Origin: Vanessa cardui
Taxonomy: Eukaryota; Arthropoda; Insecta; Lepidoptera; Nymphalidae
Assembly (NCBI RefSeq): GCF_905220365.1
Contig: NC_061127.1
Coordinates: 3,286,001-3,350,000 of the forward strand
Direction of reading: 5' to 3'
DNA length: 64,000 nt
A program made the position numbers and the translations under genes. Every line of letters starts with the position of its first letter. Position 1 is the stretch's first letter. Shown here piece by piece: positions 37,215 through 49,151 of this stretch. The notes under the pieces were generated by a model. That model saw only the letters and a program-made list of their open reading frames with translations. It did not search any database and was not told where the DNA came from.

Positions 37215-40200
37215 ATGATCATTTTGATGATATGGAGTGGTGTCCTTTTAGCAGTCCTCGCTTTGTACTTCCGCCAGACATACTCCAGGTTTAGTAAGCA
37301 TGGAGTGAAACATATGAAAGTTATGCCATTGTTTGGAAATATGTTTAGGGTTATTTTCCGAAGAGAAACTTTGGCTGAAGATTTGGACAGACTCTATTAC
37401 ACTTTCACAAAAGAAAGGTTTGCTTTTAAGATTATATACCGTCAATTTTATTCTAACACTCATAGTGTTTATGTATTTCAAAAAATGCATAGACTATAAG
37501 ACACTGTGATATATATAGCATAGCATAACTTTTGGTATAGTACTCAAATTTAGATTATATATTTTGAATTTTAATATAAAGTTTTGAAATATACAAACTA
37601 TGAGCTAAAATGACATTTATATTTTTTTATTTGATTTAAAGATTATTCTGATTAAAGATTCGTTGGGAAGTATGAATTCATTACACCTACATTAGTAATA
37701 AGAGATCTTGAACTGGTAAAAAAGATCACCGTCAAAGATTTCGAACATTTCCTTGACCATCGAGGTTTCGTAGATGAAAAAGTTGAACCCATATTCGCTA
37801 GAAATATATTCGTCTTAAAAGGTTAGAATGTTTTCATACAGTTAAATATTTGATTAAAGCTTAAAATATCGATAATTTTATAAAATCAATGGGAAATCCT
37901 ACAGGTCAAGAATGGAAAGACATGCGTGCGATGCTAAGTCCAGCATTTACGAGTTCTAAGATCAAATTGATGGTGCCGTTCATGGAAGAAGTGGGCAAGC
38001 AAATGATTGAGGCTATTAAGAAAAAAATAAATGATTCCGATAGTGAGGCCGATTCCAATTCTTCGACTTACTAAAAACAACAATTAAATTAATATTGGTA
38101 TCTGTTATACAACGTATGCAATGTATGTCATTATTTGTATTATTTTTTTTCCAGCTGGGGAAATCGAGGTCGATTGTAAGGACCTAACCACGCGTTATTC
38201 TAACGATGTAATCGCATCTTGTGCATTTGGCCTTAAAGTAGACTCATTTACTGATGAAAAAAATAAGTTTTATCAAATGGGAAAAATTATTTCTACTTTA
38301 AAGATCCGGCAAATATTGCTATTCTTTCTCGTTGCAGCTTTCCCTTCCCTTTCAAAGGTAGGGGTTTCAGATATTGTTCCATGACAAACTCAGTCCACGA
38401 TTTGATTTATAGTAGTAAGATAAACTACTGGTAGTATTTAAGCTTAAAGATACATAGAACAGCTGTAATAATGATATTGCTAAACATGACACTTCATATT
38501 TAGCTCCGGTAATATTGATTGTATTGTATCAAAACTATGTGTGATTAAATACTCAGATTTAACCAAAATACTAAGAGCATGCATTATTTTTTAAGACCAG
38601 CTATAATTAAATTTACTTTAAAATACATTATTTCTATTATGTTGCTAGAATAAAGTTTCTAACTGCATCAATTTCTTACTTAACTTTACTCATAAAATAT
38701 TATTAGTAACATCAAACTCATCAGATTTATTCATTATGTTTCTTACATTACTAGAGTTACATCTGAATGTGTAAAAAATACTTTTAATCTTGACATAAAA
38801 AATTATATTTTTTGTTAATTTATCATTTAAAGAAACTAAATATGTTATTAAACTGTAGTAGCTGATATACAATTTTATTTTATTGTATGTAAAATTTTAA
38901 TTTAATCGAGACATAATTGATTCCAGAAATTGAAATTAACCATATTTTCAAAAAGCAATACAGATTTCTTTAAAGATTTGGTACTCAGCACAATGAGGGA
39001 CAGGAAAGCACGTAATATCGTCAGACCTGATGTAATCCATCTTCTAATGGAAGCTAAGGAAGGTGAGACGAACATTTTAAAATAATGAACACAACTCAAG
39101 TACAATAAAGAAACATTAAGAAAACGCCGACCATTTTTAACAGGACAATTAGTTCATGACGATAAGGAACAAAATTCGAGTCAAAAAGACACTGGTTTCG
39201 CCACTGTCGAGGAATCGTTTATTGGCAAGAAAACAAATAACAGAGGTGGGTGTTACAGAATTATTAATTACTTTATATATTTTTTTGTTATTTCTGACCT
39301 TAAAATTTGATTGTATTTATTTTTATACGCTAGTTTTAATCTAATTCATAAGCAAGTGCTTAATTTGGATGTTCATATTTTGTTTTATTTGCATATCTAA
39401 ATACGGATTGCTAAAATAATTTTAGTTCCATATAGGCTAACTCGCAAATGTTCTTAAAAATCTGATAGTGAGTTTCAAGACAAACAAGGAAACTAATACA
39501 TGCTGTCGAATTAAACGCGCTTGCCACTTTATTAAAATAATATAAATGATAGAGATATTTTTTGTAGAAATAATTAAAACGAACGTGGTATCCATACATT
39601 GTTTTTAATTTTAAGCAACAATTTAGGCAGCGCACGCAAATAATTCTGTTTTACAATTTATAGCCTATAGCACTCAGGAATAATGTAGCTATCTGCCAGT
39701 TAAAAAAAAATTAGAAATGCATTATGAGTTCCAGAGATTACCCACTACATACAAATTTACAAACTTACAAATTTTACCTCTTTATAATATTAGTATAGAT
39801 TAATGTCATTTTTTTTATTAGTTTGGTCCGAGATTGATCTCGTTGCTCAAGCAGTACTGTTCTTCATGGCTGGTTTCGACACGGTATCAACTGCAATGTC
39901 GTTCGCACTACACGAACTGGCCGCCAATCCTGAAATACAGGAACGTCTGGTGGAAGAGATTAAGAATCATGATTCAAAAAGTGGTGGGAAGCTGGACTTC
40001 GCTTCAATCCAGAGCTTGAAATACTTAGACATGGTGACATCAGGTAAGCTTATATATATATCATACTATTTATATGACTGAGTATGCAGATTCAGGATGT
40101 GTCTATTTTGCCAGATCCTTGGATTTAACTTAAATAAAATTGTAGACAAGGTTTGTCAGGGTTCAATTTTTGAAACTCTTACCTTTGAAGGGAAGGAAAG

Positions 40201-41331
40201 TTTTCGATAAGGACAATAGTAACATTTGTGGGATCTTTAAAGTTCGAATAATTTTTCCCATCTTGCGCACTTATTATTTTCATCAGTGAATAAATCTACT
40301 TTAAGTCCAAATGGACAAGATAGGATTACATCGTTAAAAAATCACGTAGTTGAGTTCTTTGGAAAATGTAACTGACTGTTCCTTTTAATCCACATTATCT
40401 TACTTATAAATTTATTGATGTTTATATATCAATAAATTTCTAATTTAAACATTTAAAATTATTTGCAGAAGTACTTCGACTATGGCCTCCTGGATATGGT
40501 TTAGATAGAATTTGCGTTAAAGACTACAACATGGGAAAACCGAATTGTGACACCAAAGATGACTTTATCGTAAGCTTATTTTATAACAACTTTAATGAAC
40601 TTAATTTCCAAATAAATAAAACACCAAATATAAAGAATTCATAAAACGTATGTAAAACCTAATATATGTTATGTTATCAGGTAAGGAAAGGTGAATTGAT
40701 TATAATACCAACGTGGTGTTTCCACCATGATCCAAAGCTTTTTCCTGATCCTATGAAGTTTGATCCTGAACGTTTTTCCGATGAAAATAAGCATAATATT
40801 GACCCTGCAGCATACATGCCTTTCGGACTTGGACCAAGAAACTGTATCGGTAAGAAATATTTTAAACTTAAATTTTATTTTATCAAATACATTATATTCT
40901 GATCCCATTTTTTTAATGCCACAGTACATATAAATGGGAACTAGTATGAAATTTTAACTAACGCCACTAACCACTAAAATATTATGTCCTTTGTGCCTTG
41001 GCTTACTCATATTTAAAATTGGAACACAACAGTACCTACTAAGTATTGCACGGTATTTCTTTGTATTTACCTACCTAGACGGTACAAATAAAATCCCTAA
41101 GTAAATCTTCAAAAACTCCAAACTCTAAATACAATTAATATCGTTAATATTTTATTAATTTCAGCTTCAAGATTCGCCCTGTGTGAGTTGAAAGTTCTTC
41201 TGTACCAAATTATGCTCCATACAGAAATTTCACCATCAGTCAAGACATGTCTACCCGCAAAGCTATCAACCGAGTCCTTTAACCCACGGCTAGTCGGCGG
41301 TCACTGGTTAAAATTTAAAATTCGTAGCTAA
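37215..41331 (+). CDS. CYP9A: Cytochrome P450, CYP9A-type (gene A, first of the tandem trio)
   Basis: Haem-thiolate monooxygenase, expected in the ER membrane with NADPH-P450 reductase. Ten exons join in frame through GT-AG introns: 37215-37417, 37658-37821, 37905-38042, 38155-38357, 38927-39062, 39144-39245, 39822-40043, 40469-40569, 40681-40849, 41165-41331. They give 534 codons plus stop, the usual family length. Visible motifs: hydrophobic anchor at residues 1-20; WKDMR at 126-130 (helix C); AGFDTVS from 332 (oxygen-activating I helix); EVLR 390-393 (ExxR); PERF 451-454; FGLGPRNCIG with haem-ligand Cys478. The ATG follows an acceptor AG directly, so the frame open upstream of it (from 37092) is intron, not protein. 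CYP9A members detoxify plant compounds and pyrethroids in other moths; that role here is inference. Subfamily is judged from sequence memory; the member number is unknown. No break is seen. Confidence 0.95.
40930..41095 (+). repeat. Degenerate family R3 fragment in gene A intron 9
   Basis: TATTATGTCCTTTGTGCCTT and GGAACACAACAGTACCTA match the R3 middle; the rest is lost. Confidence 0.45.
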
Positions 41332-41688
41332 ATACATAAGCCACTGGAAATAATAATGCACCTGTATATTTTGTCGTGGTAACTAAATATGATTAAGATG
41401 TGTGTTTAGTACTGGTAGAATAACAAGGCTTAAAAATGGCAAAATCAAAAAATTTATATTTGAATAATTATTATATTTTGATTAATGCTATTTACCTACA
41501 GTTAGTCGAAATAAAATCACCGCAGATTCGTTAATAGAAACTCAGATTAAGAACCTCATAAGAAACATTAACAAAGAAAGACACTGTTTTTTCTGAGGTT
41601 TATACATTTTTGAATACTATGAAATAGGCTAGCTGGAGGTGATCATGTTATTCTTGAAGTGTGCTTTTGTGTAATTTGATCTTATGCT

Positions 41689-41694
41689 AATAAA
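41689..41694 (+). terminator. Poly(A) signal of gene A
   Basis: AATAAA about 360 nt after the gene A stop codon, followed by T/G-rich sequence (TTTGTATTTATTGTTTACTG). Confidence 0.55.
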
Positions 41695-42988
41695 GTTTGT
41701 ATTTATTGTTTACTGTTGTTATGGAGGTATACCTTTCCTTCTTCATTATACAGTAGTATACTTAATTATATAAATCCATCATTACTCTCTTTTATTTCGT
41801 TAACTTTTAAAAACAATGTTTATTCATTTAAGTCAAGACACTTACGACTTTACAGAATGCAGAAAATTTATCTATTAGTAATAGAATAGATAGATATATA
41901 GTAACTGTTACAGGAATAAATAATAAGGAAAATAAAGGATCCCTGGTTGCAATAAGGGCTGAAAATATTTTAAAATTTATGTCGAAATTGCTTTTGAACC
42001 ATAACTTTGAATTTGTTAAAATATTATTTGGATTATGAGAAATAAAAAATACACTTAGTACACAAGCTGTAAAGTGTAAGAGGATATATTCAAGAATCGA
42101 GCCTTATGTTACGTTAAATGAAAAATACTCATATTAATTATGTATCTACTTAATTTTGACAATCAAGAAACGCATAACTGATGATTTTTTGTCGATGATG
42201 ATACATTAAGGTTACTATTTAAATTTCTACCATGATATTCACAATTACGAATAACAATAAAGCCTCATTTCCATCCTGTCACATTCTATCGTGATGATAC
42301 CAAATCATCTTCAAGTACAACTTTTAATTCGCACCGTATGAGTTTATATATAATTAAAGTACATACTATTATTTTGAAAGCATAAGTCTTTAATATATAT
42401 TGCAAATAAAAGTTGACCTAAAATTGATCCCTGTAAAATTACTCGATATTTAGAGTGAATAAATAATTCGTAAAAATAATTTATTTATTTCTTCAGTTCT
42501 TGTGTTTGGAGTACATAAACATTACAGTGACATTAAGAAGCTCATTAATTTGACGATAAATAATTTGTAATTATATTCGCATTTATCTATTATTCGTAAA
42601 CAAAATATAAAAAATATTGACGAGCATCGAAATCAAATACTAATAAAGCACATTTAATGTTTATAAACAATAACTAATTACTAAATTCAACTATAACGAT
42701 ATCACATAGTTCGTTATACCTAAAAGGATTAGCTCACAAGCCGTGTTATTGAAAAATGTACTTTATCAAAACTGATTAAAATACATTAAAATTAACACTG
42801 ATAATGTCATTTGCTTTAAAAATAAATCATACTAATACGACTAAGAGATAAGAATGATATTTTTTGTTTGTTTTCTTTTTGCAAATGTTATGCAGGATAT
42901 ACATATAATACGTATCATATAAAAATATATGCTGTGCTTAGTAAGATTCCACAAAAGAATAGATTTCGTATCTAGTTATATTATAAAA
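41695..42988. other. Intergenic span after gene A
   Basis: AT-rich, no feature seen. Confidence 0.6.
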
Positions 42989-43246
42989 CCAGCGACCTGC
43001 CCCGGCTTCGCACGGGTACAATTCTGATACAAAACATACTACAGGCATTTTGTTTATTTACGACATGGCATTAGAAACTTCTAGAACTGGCAGCGTTTCT
43101 TTACTATATTGTCCATATGCTATACACAAAAACCTCCCTCACGAATCTTTCTATTTATTAAAAAAACCGCATCAAAATCCGTTGCGTAATTTTAAAGATC
43201 CATGGAGAGACAGATGCAAGCGTCTTTGTTTTATACTATGTAATGA
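42989..43246 (-). mobile_element. Non-autonomous Helitron between genes A and B
   Basis: On the reverse strand: TCATTACATAGTATAAAAC start and a CCCGTGCGAAGCCGGGG hairpin, then CTGG before T. Same family as the E1-embedded copies but free-standing and diverged. Confidence 0.7.
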
Positions 43247-43904
43247 TGATTGTTATTTATTGTGTCAATGTGCAAGTCTAATGTAATAAAGACGAAAATG
43301 ACTCTGTGCCTTTGTTACACTTTCACATATCTACTTATACGATCATCGATAAAATTAACATGCACAAAATCATCTAATACAAGCCCCTCACATAAGCGAC
43401 GCCGTGTGCGAAAAATATTGTTACATAGTGATAACGTGATATCAACTTAATTACTATGACTTGTACAATACATACTACAACAATACATTTTTTATACATA
43501 TATTGATAAACAGATAAGCTGTTAGAAGCACAGCTGCTACATTAACATTGTTTTATCAGAGATAGTATTCTTATCAAAAGTCCTGTTTAATGTCCGAGTC
43601 CGGCTTTTATTTCAAACAGATAAATGTTGCCACTTCACTTACAAAGATGATATACAGAATTATAAATAGACTTCGAAACATACATTTCTTTATCAAATAA
43701 TTCAGAATCGTTCGAATACTATTATCAATGCATAATATGATAAATGATTGTGGTAGTTTGTATCATAATATAAGGAAAATCAAAACATTTTTTTAAATAT
43801 CACAAAATTTTAATTTTTTATAAAATGATATCGGTAGCAACAGGCAAGAGTCGAACCTATTAGGGAGTACCACCGCCTCAACACCGGGTGGCTTCCATGT
43901 GTGT

Positions 43905-44140
43905 TGTGGGACTTACAGAAATATGTATGACTGGAAAAACTTTAAAAGAACGATATTTTGAAGGTTTCCATGTCGTATCGGTTCAGAAAACCCGCCAGCG
44001 AGAGCTGTTCCACAGAATGGTTGCGCAAAGTAGAAAATGCCTTACAAATTACACTGTTATGGAATATAGGATATTTAGGAGGTGCAGATAAAACTTCGAA
44101 TTATGACGCGCTGTCCGAAGATGAAGTTCCGACTCAAAGC
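43905..44140 (+). repeat. Interspersed repeat family R4
   Basis: GTCGTATCGGTTCAGAAAAC, AGTAGAAAATGCCTTACAAA and a following AATTATGACG block match the reversed copy at 33360. Confidence 0.55.
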
Positions 44141-44149
44141 TTCATGATG

Positions 44150-44405
44150 ATTGCCGGTTCAAAAAAGGGTGCCTGGGGCAAGCACAACCCAATACTTCAT
44201 GTGCTTAATTTGTGTTTATAATTCATCTCGTGCTCGGCGGTGAAGGAAAACATCGTAAGAAAATCTGGATGTGTCTAATTTCAAACACATTCTGCCACAT
44301 GTGTATTCCAACAACCCGCATTGAAACAGCGTGGTGGAATTTGTTCCGAACCTTCTTCTCATAGGGGGAGAAGGCCTTAGCCCAGCAGTGGGACACTTAC
44401 AGGTT
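44150..44405 (+). mobile_element. SINE S1 lacking most of the tRNA head
   Basis: Starts near GGCAAGCACAACCCA and continues to the GTGGGACACTTACAGG tail. Confidence 0.7.
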
Positions 44406-45040
44406 GTTGTTGTTGTTGTAGTTTGTTGTACTCGTTGCGTATTTGATGATCTTATTTGTGCTGAGCCCTACCACTAAGTAAAGTTTTTGTTAATGTACAA
44501 TTTTACTTACTGCTACTCTCAAGAGCCTTAACTGTATTATGGTCCCCACTTATGTTTCTACATATACAGTAGGTAGTTTGTTTTAATTTATTTACTTGTG
44601 TCATGATGTGCTAGGGTTTCACAGCGTCAGCCAAGAATTACCTGGAATTTTATAAGTCCATTGTACAACAGTAAACTAAAAACGCACACACGCATATCAA
44701 TGGTTGGTAGTGTGAATTGTTAACGAGAAGACTTAGTGTGCGTGAGACGGTAAACAAAAGAGTAATGTCAGGAAAAAAGTATAAATTAGATGATATGTTT
44801 ATAATTGTTTTATGCTTAACGTGGAGTGAGTTCCTGACTGAATAGATTTTTATTAGCTTTTAAGTCTATAATTTAGCTGTTAAACTTAACGAGATAAATT
44901 GATAATCAAGTTAAAAAAGTATTCCTTACAAAATAAATTTTAATAAAATGAGTAAAACAGATAACGACGCCGAAATAAACATTTCTGAAATACCTTTGCT
45001 TTATAGGTTTATATATATTCGTAATAAAAGAACTAAAAAA

Positions 45041-45342
45041 AAGTAAAGTAACAGCCTGTAAATTTCCCACTGCTAGGCTAATGGCCTCCTCTCCCAATAA
45101 TGAGAGGGCTTGGAACATATTCCACCACGCTGTTCCAATGCGGGTTGGTGGAATGCACATGTGGCAGAATTTCAATGAAATTAGACACAGGTTTCCTCGC
45201 GGTGTGAAGGAAACTCACCGCCGAGCACGAGATGAATTATAAACACAAATTAAGCACATATATATAGTGGTGCTTGCTTGGGTTTGAACCTGAAATCATC
45301 GGTTAAGATGCACGTGTTCTAACCACTGGACAATCTCGGCTC
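45041..45342 (-). mobile_element. SINE S1, full length, reverse
   Basis: AAGTAAAGTAACAGCCTGTA tail to AACCACTGGACAATCTCGGC head. Confidence 0.8.
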
Positions 45343-45760
45343 ATAAATGAACTAATAGTACTTAACATCAGTAAGTTGAATAGACGTTATCGTGGTAAAA
45401 GATAGTGAGCATGTATACCTATTGGCAAAATACATAACACTTAGTATAGTTTGAGGTAGATGGTATGGTTTAATTATAACACTGACATTGTAACACTTAA
45501 TTTAAACTAAAAAAGATAATATGCAATATCAGTATAAGTCATATATAAGAAATGTACTTAAGTTCTTTATCAAAATGATTTCATCAGTAACTCTTAAGGA
45601 GCACGTTTATCAAATCCTGTTCTTGGCCGGTTAGAAATGCCCCTATTTTCGCATGTCATCATTATAAATGTATTTATTGTAAATGTAAAATTTTATTCGT
45701 TCGTTTTTCCGGGTTTACTAAGAAAATAATCCGAATTACAAAATTTAGAAGATTATGTTT

Positions 45761-45798
45761 TCAACTGACTTCCAAAAGGAGGAGGTTATCAATTCGTC

Positions 45799-45837
<39 letters not shown>

Positions 45838-47089
45838 GTTGCCTCATAACTTTTCACTGGGTGGACCGATTTTGATAATTTTTTTTTTGTTTGAAAGGTA
45901 GTGCTTCCCGTGCGGTCCCATTTTTTTTATTTTTTTTTCCGATGATGGTATCCATGTGAAAACGACATAAGTCTTAAATTTGCATTATGTATATGCGCGA
46001 CAAATAGGTGAATAACTGAAAATCACGTTAACCAATTTTGATAATTCTTTTTTTATTATAAAATATATACTTCAATTAGTAATTTGGTGAAAGTTTGGTA
46101 AGGTTCTGAGCACAGGATCCATGACAAAGTAACGAAACGGAAGGGAACGGAACAATTCTGAGGAGCACGTTAGCGATACTCGGTCGAATCTTTTATTTAT
46201 AGGTTATTTGGATATTTGAGTCACCTTCCGTAATGTGGTTATGTTTATGTAATTATCATAGTCGAATATTATAATCAACTAGCTACCCACCCCGGCTTCG
46301 CACGGGTGCAATACTGATACTACAGAATTTGTTTATACACGACATCACATCGCAAACTTCTGAAATTATCAGTGTTTCTTTACTATATTGTTCATGTATT
46401 ATATACACAAACCTTTCCCTTGAATCACACTATCTTTTAAAAAAAACCGCATCAAAATCCGTGGCGTACATTTAAAGATATAGGGACAGAGAAAGCGACT
46501 TTGTTTTATACTATGTAGTGATGGAACTCCTATACGGCTCGCAGTTAGGGTGCGATATGGGGCAGAATTTCTTACTATCTTTAATCAAATTTTGTATATG
46601 TGATGTGATGTCATATGATGTACGAAATATAGTTGGTCTTTTTCAAAGTTTTTTTGCTGAGTTCGATTACAGCTCTTTCGAGGGATCCTTGTAGTTTACG
46701 CCGCGTGACGTATTAAATCCGCATTTTCGAAAGTCTATTTTTGCTTTATCGGCAAGTTTCCTTTGAAATTGTCCTCGAAGTAGTTTCTGACTCATATAAA
46801 GGGAACGCTTAATCTATCCATATTAAAAAAAATTAGTTAGTCAACATCAGCTTCACTTAAAATCAAAAAATAAATAAAATTTTAACAAAAAGAAAAACCG
46901 ACTTCAAACAAAACACTATTTTAAAACAAATGAATATGCACGAAAAAGTAATAAAAATAATTGCGTATTCAACATATTTTTTAGAGTCTTCCTAAGTTAA
47001 ATGAAATGAAAAATATAAGACTACTTAAAAGTCGATTAACGATTATATCATGTAGTTATAATTATTGTTATATTTGGAGTCGGTGTCAG

Positions 47090-47093
<4 letters not shown>
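45761..47093 (-). mobile_element. Composite repeat E1, copy 3, inverted, between genes A and B
   Basis: Reverse-complement copy: starts TCAACTGACTTCC, carries the long T-run, the embedded Helitron and one palindrome arm (about 46863-47093). It stops exactly at the arm/loop boundary, where a (TA)n tract begins. Confidence 0.8.
46279..46521 (-). mobile_element. Non-autonomous Helitron within E1 copy 3
   Basis: CTAG end at 46279-46282 and TC start at 46520-46521 on the reverse strand, with the same hairpin as the other copies. Confidence 0.75.

Positions 47094-47160
<67 letters not shown>
47094..47160. repeat. (TA)n microsatellite
   Basis: Uninterrupted TA dinucleotides starting exactly where E1 copy 3 loses its palindrome loop. 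Confidence 0.9.
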
Positions 47161-47164
<4 letters not shown>

Positions 47165-48544
47165 CAATCTACCTAAGAATAACACAGACATTTTGAGCAA
47201 TTATATTATATTAAAGTGTAATAAATATATATTATACGTAAGATATTTTTAAAACTACCAATAAATTAAAAAATACGCTCCCAATTTATTCTTAATCTCT
47301 CCGATTCGTAATTACTTTAAAAATGATCTAATATTTGAAGAAGCACATGTATATAATAAATTACAAACAGATATAAAATAATCAAAAACAATCAAAATAT
47401 TAAAAAAAATTCTCAAATATTACATAAAAAGAGGTTATATAGTCTTTGCCACTTCCAAGACTGCTTTACTCTTTACATTTTGTTATGTGTTATTTTGTTG
47501 ATGTAACTAATATTATTTTTAAAGATTACCCACTATTTATACGTTAACATTTTAATGAAACTTATACTGGCAATTAGTATAACATATACTTTTTTATTGT
47601 ATCTTATCATGTAAGTGAATTACTATTCTTAATGAGATATAAAGATTTCTAACCAGGAAAGGTCACGCACGATTTCAGGGTAACTTGAATCAGTAAATCG
47701 GGCTAAGATGGCACTGGAAAGTTTGATTATGCCCCGCAACTGGCACTACACTTTCAATTAGTAGAATTATATCTGCTAAGAAAAGGGTCTATCGAAAACC
47801 GAAAAACATAACAAATATTGGTCTATTAAACTGACGTCGTCGATAAATAAATTGACGTCGTCTAGGCTAAATTAATAAGAAAATGTTTTTTTCTTCAATA
47901 AAAATCATTTAGATTGACTCTTAAGACTATGTAAAGGCGAGGCTGCTCATAGTAAAACTAATTTTATACGTGTCAAATTTTGATGCAGTAACGTCATTGA
48001 AGGAATTAACAAAATGACCAAGATCATATCAATCAGTGGGTTCAATGTCGAAGACCGTATAACAATTACATGGGTCAATTACTTTAAAAAACCGGTTATC
48101 ATTCATCTGCATAGATTAATTTAAAAACGGGCCTCTATATATTCCTAACAATACAATAATTTGTAAAACGCTGATAAATTTATAAAGAACATACTCTATG
48201 ATATTGTTATATTCATTATAAAATTAAATAAGTAAGAATCGAATGATAATAATTAAACGTACGAGTGCCAATAGCTTTAAAAATAAATGTTCCACTTTCA
48301 AATTTTTATATTTAATTAATATGCAGACGATATCTGACGCTTCTTTTGATTTGTATATGCGACCTTTTTAGTTTGACAGAATCATAATTCATCTCGGCTT
48401 TAATCCAGAAACACCGTTTACAGAATAAAAATATATACCTACATAACATCACAAAAGCGTATGAATGATGACAATGCATAATATAAACATAATATAAATG
48501 TATTAATAAATCTAATGGTAATCAACATCAATAATTTCATTTCA
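47161..48544. other. Intergenic span before gene B
   Basis: No repeat or exon recognised; P450-like exons were looked for and not seen. Confidence 0.6.
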
Positions 48545-48680
48545 TATAAAACAAGCTAACATTGCATTTATTATCTCAAGTGATCCGCACCATAAGCACG
48601 TGCACTTTGTTTTGCTACTTAGCGACATTAGTTGCATTCGAAGTGTACTGCGTAGTTGAACATAAACAAAACTTAAAAAG
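48545..48680 (+). promoter_or_regulatory. Candidate promoter and 5' non-coding exon of gene B
   Basis: A TATAAAA is at 48545-48551 and a TCAAGT-type start context lies near 48576. The palindrome GCACGTGCA (E-box CACGTG) is at 48596-48604. The sequence ends at 48680 with AAAAAG followed by a GTATGT donor; the matching acceptor is the AG just before the gene B ATG, giving a 471-bp 5' UTR intron. The E-box and the AAGTG...CGTAGTT stretch near the exon end recur upstream of gene C. The start site is inferred, not shown. Confidence 0.5.
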
Positions 48681-49151
48681 GTATGTTTATTTTTTTTTAA
48701 TTGTAGACCATGATTACTTGTTATTCATTCTATCTAATTGATAGTTAAAAACCAAATAGGTTTTTATAACATAATGAAATAAAAACGCATTGTATATTTT
48801 TGTGTAAAGTTGTAAATATTACCTTCATATAATTAATATTTTGTTTATTTTCAGACAATTTTGTCTTTAAGATTTAAATTTACCATTTGAAATATATATT
48901 AGTTATTTTAAATATTATGTATTGGTTTATTAAAAATAAATATTTTAATAAATGTATCGTTTTATTGAAAATAATAGAATTGTAAACATATGTTACAAGC
49001 ATCATACTAGTTATATTACACAACCGTTTGTAAATATTAACATCATGTGTTCCAGCAAAATATATGTAGCATAATATAAACGATAGTCAAATATATCTCA
49101 CTTTAATCTAATAGTTTTTTTTTTAAATACACATTCTGATTTTTCACACAG

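Noticed and set aside
47161..48544. Fourth P450 or P450 pseudogene between A and B
   Set aside because: None of the conserved motifs (WKDMR, AGF-D/E-T, PERF, FG-GPRNCIG) appears in any frame.
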